From NCBI GenBank assembly GCA_050084985.1, contig JBITNC010000001.1, positions 106,702,001 through 106,766,000 on the forward strand: a stretch of DNA of 64,000 nt. The letters are read 5' to 3'. The notes under the pieces are model-generated. The model worked only from the letters and a program-made list of their open reading frames with translations. It made no database searches and had not been told where the DNA came from. Both the position numbers and the translations under genes were made by a program. The stretch is from Nageia nagi (lineage: Eukaryota > Pinophyta). This document shows positions 57,634-64,000 of the stretch, one piece after another. How positions within the stretch are numbered: the stretch's first letter is position 1; the number at the start of each line of letters is the position of its first letter.

Positions 57634-58120
57634 TCTATTACTTCTCACAAGATAACTCTCCTACATGTTCTTAATAATTCTTCTACAAAGCTCTTATAAG
57701 AGCAAACTACCAAGTCAATATTTACAAGGAAAATCATAAGCCACATACATAAGTTCTTATTTATTTATAACCGAGATATAAAGATAACTCTCCTACATGT
57801 TCATAAGAATTCTTCTACAAAGCTCCTATACATTCTTAAGAATTCTTCTATAAAGCTCCTATAAGAGCATTCCTACCACTCTAGAAGACTAGCATCTTCA
57901 TGCTTATACAAGTATCAAAAGAGGGGGGGTCTTCTCTATTTATAAGATGAAACCCACTTTTTAACCACCCTTCTACCCAAGAGTAAGGTTAAAGTTTTTT
58001 CCATATTTATTCCCTTAATGCTTTAAGGTATCTAGAGATACTTTAAGCATTAAGTGGATTTACATTATGGGTTTACATTAAAGAGAGATATTACATAATA
58101 ATGAATTATAATTTCCAACA
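57634..58120 (-). repeat. Copia-C 3' LTR, with internal duplication
   Basis: Starts TGTTGGAAATTATAATTC on the minus strand at 58120. It is 157 bp longer than the 5' LTR: a 'gataactctcctacatgttc' block occurs twice (57651, 57782). Between the copies sits a segment (57706-57770) also found at 58878-58945 in the element body. TATA block at 57936-57944. Confidence 0.8.
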
Positions 58121-58131
58121 CTCCTCCTTAA
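58121..58131 (-). other. Copia-C polypurine tract
   Basis: Minus strand TTAAGGAGGAG abuts the LTR start. Confidence 0.7.
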
Positions 58132-59111
58132 TGCAATATTAGGGTAGAGAGTGGAAAAGATAAAGAGAAAGAGTAAGAGAGTTCTCCTTCATAAGAATAC
58201 AATAGGACATGAGAGCTTATGAGAAGTAATAGAATATATATGGTTCTATAATAGCTCAACTACTTAAATATTTTAACAAATGGTTTTACAATACAATCAT
58301 TAACCATAAATGGTTTCAATGTACAATAGTAGTCATTCAACATGTTGATATGATAAGCCTTCATGACCTTACATACCCGAAGTAACTTGCAATTTTAAGA
58401 AGAAACATGCAAGCTATAAGCAGCTCATAAGCAAGATTAATTAGATGTATCATATACACTCATATAAGATAAATGTCATGTATAAATTGATCAAATAGTG
58501 TATAAAGATACCAAGTATTCACATATGCACAACATCAACTAAATATCACATGTGCATACTAAACAAAATATATCATCTATTACATAATATCAACAATAAA
58601 CAATGTGCACAACATTATCAAATGCATAATCAACTAAATGATATAAATGCATTCTCAAATAAGGATATAGAAATATCATAAAAAAAAATTGATTTTTGAT
58701 TTTTGTATTTGTTTGTTTTAGATTATTATTTTGTATGTCTTTTAGTATATGAGGGTGTCATCACATCATAATATTTTTATAACTTATTTCTTATCTTTGA
58801 TGACAACATCATCAATCAAATACTTATGTGACCATATTATCTTAACCATATCACAAACCATCAAATGCTTACTTGACCAAACTACCAAGTCAAGATTTAC
58901 AAGGCAAAGCATAAGCCACATACATAAGTTCTTATTTAATTTTAAATATATTGATTTGGAAGTGTAATTTTTCCTTCAACAATACTATAGTATAGATGAA
59001 GAACAAACCACAAAATAGCATCTTGACCACCATGTTAAGATGCGTAAGACACAAAATACCAACTTGACTATGCTACTAGTCAAGATGTATATGATAAAAT
59101 TTGATAACATT

Positions 59112-59554
59112 AATCCATCAATATGGATTCAAATTGTATCAAACAATTGCAATTTTGAAGAAGGGAAAACCTTTTTAACCACTCCAACAATGTAGTCATG
59201 GAGGAAGGTGAACCTTTTAAACCACTCCAACAATATAGTCATGGAGAAGGGTGAACCTTTATAATCACTCTATACACTACAACATGCTAACAAATAGGAA
59301 TATGTCAAATAATCCATCAATATGGATATAATTTACCAATATAGAAGTAAAAATATGGCAAATGGTGCACTATAAATCGTCACAAAGATGTCAAGATAAT
59401 ACTTATATTCACATACAATCAAAAATATTCTTAGATTTGATCCATCAACATGGATATTCTTTCATCAACATGAAAGTATACAGGCATCAATCCATAAACA
59501 TGGATAAACTTCTTAATTATGGAAGTATAGTGGTATTAATCCATAAACATGGAT
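59112..59554. other. Second hairpin array (ATCCAT-type)
   Basis: Perfect short hairpins: 59112-59129 AATCCAT/CAAT/ATGGATT; 59312-59327 ATCCAT/CAAT/ATGGAT; 59440-59455 ATCCAT/CAAC/ATGGAT; 59459-59476 CTTTCAT/CAAC/ATGAAAG; 59490-59505 and 59539-59554 ATCCAT/AAAC/ATGGAT. Stems vary while staying paired; the loop is CAAC, CAAT or AAAC. Confidence 0.8.
59177..59275. repeat. 43-bp tandem repeat, about 2.3 copies
   Basis: 'aaccactccaacaat(g/a)tagtcatggag' at 59177 and 59220, with a partial third copy at 59263. Confidence 0.85.
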
Positions 59555-60459
59555 AAAATTTCCAAACATGAAAGTATATTTATAAAATACTTGAAGTTTA
59601 TACTCTCCCTTAAGAGTAACTTTATTAAAAAAAATTACATATTACTAAGCTTTACAAAATTAGATAAGAATGTACACTTCTCAAAGGTATTTGTACACTT
59701 CCTTTACTTATGCAAATGCAATCAATATTGAATTATCCTCAATAAATCTTGTAGAGAAAATTTAGAAACTTTGCACTCCAACAAGTATATTATATGATGT
59801 GCATAAGTAAAAATTTTGAAGATTAATGCAAAAGAATTTTAATTTTGAGAAAGTTTACAAACTTTACTCCAATAAAAATTTGTGCACAACTCAAAATTTT
59901 CATACAAAAATGTACACAAATAATAACGATAATTTGAAGAAAAAAATTCCTTCAAACAATGTGCATAAAAGAAATTTTAGAAGTTCAAAAAATTTTCATA
60001 TTATTCATTGATATAAAATAACAAATATGTAAATATACATAATTTTGAATATATCAATTCATAGTCCAATGCACATTAGGCATAGTGCATATAAGGTTTG
60101 AAAAAAAAAAAGCTAAAAATTTATTTTAAACACTAGTACACAAATTTCTATTTTAACAATGTGCAACCAATATGGATAGTGCACACATCATAGAGTTTGG
60201 AAATTTATATAAATTTCAATTCAAATAATATGCATATTCATTACATAAAAACTCTATGCATATACATTGTACAAAATATCAAGCATAATCATAATATGCA
60301 TATCCAAGCAATATAATGCAAATGCATCACAAATTTTCATTTTAGTGGCAACACAAATTTTCTTTTTAGTGCATATAAAAGCACACCAACAATGTTTCTT
60401 CATAATGTGCAATATAAATGCAACCAATATGGATAGTGCACACCAAAGTTTGAAATAAA

Positions 60460-60855
60460 TCTCATTTTTCACTTCAAACACTAGCACATCCAAGCACTAT
60501 TATGCATATTCAAAAATAATTAACCAATAAAGCCTATGCACAATAATTAATAAATGTGCAATAAATTAAGCTTTATAATATGCTCACATGGTATTATGAC
60601 AAAATATAAATTTTTCTCAAGTACATTAAAAGACCAATTAACTTTATTTGATAATGTCCAATACATTGCAAACCAATTTTTGCACACTTTAATGTAATTT
60701 TTTTTCTTGTATCATTTTTTTAATGTTTTTGATGACAAAGACAAAGGGGGAAATTTGCATTAAATACTAATTATTGTGAATATGCATAAGGTTAATTATT
60801 TTTGAATATGCATAATAGTGCTTGGATTTGCTAGTGTTTGAAGTGAAAAATGAGA
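60460..60855. repeat. 65-bp near-perfect inverted repeat
   Basis: Arm 1 60460-60524 and arm 2 60791-60855 are reverse complements with one mismatch seen (tagcaCatcc against tagcaAatcc). Weaker pairing extends beyond both ends. The spacer is 266 bp. Confidence 0.93.
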
Positions 60856-61155
60856 TTTTATTTTTCACTCAAAAAATGATATGAGCATATTTTTTAAATA
60901 ATGGGTATCCTATATGAGAATTATAACTTTGATCTATTTTTTAATAGCTTTAAATAGATTTTTAAATAATGTTACAAATTTAGTAATTGGTAAGTATCAA
61001 ATATTTGATTAAAACCTTGGATAGCTTATTTAATCCAAGTTAGGTAAATTATTATAGTTGCAAATTATATGCCTTGTATAGTAATGTTTTTTAGAAAATG
61101 ATCAAAGTTAATTTACAAAATAATTAATTGCAACCATTATTGTGCAATTGTTTTT

Positions 61156-61485
61156 TGCAACTATTACAATTTCTTTCAAGATAACTATCCTACAAATTCT
61201 CAAGAATTCTTTTACAAAGTTCCTACAAGAGCATTCCTACCACTTTACAATATTAACATCTTCATGCTTCCACAAGTACCAAGAGAGGGGGGGTACCTCT
61301 CTATTTATAAGATGAAACCCACTCTTTAACCACCCTTTTACTCAAGATTAAGGTTAAAGCTTTTTCCATATTTATTCTCTTAACACTTTAAGGTATATAG
61401 AGATACTTTAAGTATTAAGTGGATTTATATTGTGGGTTTACATTAAATAGATATATTACACAATTATGCATTATAATTTCCAACA
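61156..61485 (-). repeat. Copia-C 5' LTR
   Basis: 330 bp, TGTTGGAAATTATAATGC on the minus strand at 61485. TATA block TATAAATAG at 61301-61309. Confidence 0.8.
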
Positions 61486-61490
61486 ATAAT
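61486..61490. other. Copia-C target-site duplication, right copy (ATAAT)
   Basis: Matches 57629-57633. Confidence 0.8.
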
Positions 61491-62751
61491 TATATACCAA
61501 ATGCTAGCAAATAATAAGAGTTATATAAAAATAAGGATTAAATGCTCCTTGTACCTTAATAGGATTGATTTACACCAAACTAGTGGCTTGTGTAACAATG
61601 TTTTTATTATATTCTTTGATGCTAGAACTATGTGATTGAAGGGTTTTGTGAGGAGGTCCACCTAATGTGGTTGAAAAATGCATCACAAAATATTAATAAG
61701 TTGACACCTTTATATATATAATGCATTCAAATCAATGCTTAGTCTCTTAATAACAGGGTATGTTGGCCTTGTTTGGAAAATATTTGTAGGTTATGGAATT
61801 TGAACATGTTAATTTCTCAAATTTGAAGCATCCTTAAGTGTGATTATAGGATTATATGTAATAGTTGTAGTGGGAAGCTTATTAGTTGAAGCTATCTAAG
61901 TTGTATATGGACCACTAGATGCAATCTTACCTTCTGATATTCTATATATTATGATTGCACTTGAGGACTAGCTAAATTTTTAATTATTTAATTAGTTGCA
62001 CATTGTTCTCCTTGCCAATACACTAGAGTACATATAGGAGATGAGGAAGAAAGCTTTAGTTATTGATTTTGTTCTTGCATCTAGTAATTTAAATCTTGAG
62101 TCTCTACAACTCTACTATCACTTCCATATGCACAACTACTTTGATCATGAAGTAATTGGCATGGAGGACACCATATTTTCTTCTTAGATATATTAGTTTG
62201 TAAAGGGAATAAAAGGTCTATTATGGATTTATTGTAGTAGGAATCTAAGCTTGTAAGGGTCTAGATGGGCTTTGGAAATTCTATTATGGAGGCCTTTTTT
62301 AGTAAGGTGGATAATAAGGCTACCTCTATGAAGGTTGATTTTGTTGTTTCTTCAAATTATTCAACTCATTACCCAAGTTTTTGAATATGTTCATTAGTTT
62401 ATCCATTTTATCATAAATGCAAGAGTGCTTTTAGGAATTTGGTAAGGAAGTGGAGTAGGTACATAACTTTTGGAAATAGAGACATAGGGCCTTTAGGGTC
62501 AATTCTTCCACATTGAAACAAATAATTTTTTGGCTCCATAGTTGTATCATAGGACTAAGGTAATATTTTTATATAGTTTGAATAAGAAAAAGCCATAAGG
62601 GCTGATACTGGAATATTTTTGTCTATAAAGTTTCTCCAGTTCAATAAGGTAAAGCCTTAAACATTGGTACTAGAATATCATTATGTACTACCAGAGCCAA
62701 TGGATTACCTTGATTGAAATAAGCGTAAGCTTTTGGTAGTGGCTGAGCCAT
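61491..62751 (-). pseudogene. Gypsy-3 gag remnant
   Basis: ATG at 62749-62751 opens MAQPLPKAYAYFNQGNPLAL and the frame continues, with a stop after about 45 codons, to roughly 62560. The rest, down to the Copia-C insertion, should hold the capsid, knuckle and start of protease, but I can read no domain there. The start is supported by its position after the 5' LTR and leader and by the gag-like opening. Confidence 0.5.
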
Positions 62752-63050
62752 GAATGGAATTTGATAGTGGAATCTTCTACTTGAGGTTTTCAAATATATT
62801 TGTTAATTTTGGAATCCACCCTCATTTCTTGAATTACTTCACATAGATGCACCTTTTATTGGGGTTCAATAACTAAATATATTAATCAAAACTAGACCAC
62901 TGCAACATAGAGATATTGAATTTTGATCACAAGCAAAGTTGCCATTCAGGGAAATATTACTTCAACAAGCATAAACTTATCAAAAATTAATGTCACACTT
63001 CAACAAGATAATAAACTAGTTTTTTTAAATCCACAAGGCATGCACAAATT
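62752..63050 (-). other. Gypsy-3 leader
   Basis: 300 bp between gag ATG and LTR, no gene. No primer-binding site was recognised. Confidence 0.4.
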
Positions 63051-64000
63051 GTTAATGGTTGGAATTGTTTGATAACATTTGCCCATGTTGTCATCCACTA
63101 ACATGGAAACTCTTATCTTATATAGACTGGCTAAGAGAAGAAGACTTATAGAGTGATATAGTTCTCATAAAAATTATAGAGGAGCAAAGAGAAGGAAAAT
63201 AAATAAATTAATAACTATAACTAGGAAAAGGGAGGTGATACACCAAAATAAGACTAGTTAATATAACCTTGAAATATACAAATTACGAGCAAATGCCAAA
63301 ATAACCAACATACAGGTATGATTGAATTAAGCTTGGTAGTGAATTAAATCTAAACTTATTTAATCAAATTAAATAAACTCACACAAAAACCTACACAAAT
63401 CATGAAGCAATGCAAGAGGTAAGATGGAATCTCACCAAGGGCTAAGGCCACATGCAATGAAATTCTAGTTATAATACACACTTGCAGTTGTAAAAATCTT
63501 CGTATTACTTCTTGAGTTTAATTTATAGAGGTCTATAAGTAGGTGGATGATCAATAACCACAATTTATAATGAGTTAGAAATTATCTTTTATAGATAATA
63601 GCAATTCCAAGAGTCCCTTAATATCTTCCTAAGATAGACTAAAATATAGAAAGATATTTTACAAAATATTTCAATCCTTTCTCAAAATATCTAGCTTTAA
63701 CAAATATTTGCATTTCTAAAAATATTTAGCTTTTTGAAATATTACATTTTACACATTGCTTGAATTTATCATAACTATCCACAAAATACTCGAGTTCATG
63801 TACACATTTTAAATGTCAAAATTTCATAACAAAGGGATGTATTGAAATAATTTTACAATAAAATCCCTTGCAAAAATCCTCATATTGCTAAATTTTTCAA
63901 CGTGTTTTTTATCCACAAAGTTAATAAATTTTGTTATAAGGCTTAAAATTTATTAACAAATGCTAATAAGGTCAAAATAGTCATTCCAATAAAGTAGACT
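63051..64000 (-). repeat. Gypsy-3 5' LTR, cut by the window edge
   Basis: Parallels 52865-53800. Its outer end lies beyond 64000. Confidence 0.75.

Larger units (their letters stand above)
58132..61155. other. Copia-C internal region, repetitive, no genes
   Basis: 58132-59650 is related to the Copia-A 3' untranslated region. 59650-60760 is made of related words around 'tgtgcat', 'caaattttc' and 'caatatggatagtgcaca' (60168-60185 and 60424-60441). Short ORFs here are low-complexity and unconvincing. Confidence 0.6.
57634..61485 (-). mobile_element. Copia-C: coding-less copia-family element inserted in Gypsy-3
   Basis: LTRs at 57634-58120 and 61156-61485 flank 3.0 kb without gag or pol. The five-base duplication ATAAT lies on both sides. 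The LTR body (TATA block, 'ggtat(c/a)tagagatactttaag(c/t)attaagtgga') and the part next to the 3' LTR are related to Copia-A. No primer-binding site was seen inside the 5' LTR. It is a large non-autonomous (LARD-like) or deletion derivative. Confidence 0.75.
52865..64000 (-). mobile_element. Gypsy-3: Ty3-gypsy element with PRO-aRNH-RT-gRNH-INT order, cut by the window edge
   Basis: Minus strand. Direct repeats of about 0.9 kb at 52865-53800 and 63051-64000 are its LTRs. Between them lie gag start (62751), protease C-terminus, archaeal RNase H, RT, gypsy RNase H and integrase in 5'-3' order. Copia-C (57634-61485) interrupts the protease region. The upper LTR runs beyond 64000, so the target-site duplication cannot be checked. 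All genes are broken. Confidence 0.8.

Noticed and set aside
52865-64000. The 0.9-kb repeats at 52865 and 63051 could be a segmental duplication.
   Set aside because: They flank gypsy genes in correct order, which fits LTRs.

Overview
This window is intergenic DNA from a large, transposon-rich land-plant genome, probably a seed plant. I see no intact host gene, tRNA, rRNA or CRISPR array. The evidence for a plant is that every recognisable coding fragment belongs to plant LTR-retrotransposon families (Ty3-gypsy of the Tat/Ogre type with archaeal-type RNase H, and Ty1-copia). One fragment also carries the land-plant 'plant mobile domain'. Base composition is strongly AT-rich. Nearly all reading frames are broken by stop codons of the kind C-to-T decay makes (CAA/CAG/CGA to TAA/TAG/TGA), often with no frameshift over kilobases. 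Species cannot be told from the sequence.

Layout. 1-7007 is the 5' half of a minus-strand Tat-like gypsy element (Gypsy-1), cut by the window edge. 7277-7380 plus 14988-17920 is one plus-strand frame of about 1,010 codons of unknown function. It is split by a complete minus-strand copia element (Copia-A, 7381-14982, TSD TCTAA). 19087-24514 continues at 42426-43293 as a truncated minus-strand copia (Copia-B). Its 5' LTR appears to be split by the main element of the window, Gypsy-2 (24515-42420, 17.9 kb, TSD GGTGT).

Gypsy-2 has paired LTRs, a primer-binding site, a polypurine tract, an N-terminal coiled-coil extension, gag, protease with a G-patch-like tail, reverse transcriptase, two RNases H and integrase. 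It also has a sense ORF after integrase with a duplicated domain, and an antisense two-exon plant-mobile-domain ORF next to the 3' LTR. 43294-51649 holds two head-to-tail LTR-leader-gag units of another element (Gypsy-4). The second is interrupted by a young, CpG-rich solo LTR (48590-50637, TSD TGGAA). About 52865-64000 is a further gypsy element (Gypsy-3) with the unusual order PRO-aRNH-RT-gRNH-INT. It is interrupted by a coding-less copia derivative (Copia-C, 57634-61485, TSD ATAAT).

Most striking: (1) ten consecutive hairpins in the solo LTR that share a six-base loop but have different, self-complementary stems; (2) the unknown 1,010-codon frame; (3) Gypsy-2's post-integrase duplicated-domain ORF and spliced antisense ORF; (4) two different placements of the archaeal RNase H in neighbouring elements; (5) a second hairpin array and a 65-bp inverted repeat inside Copia-C.
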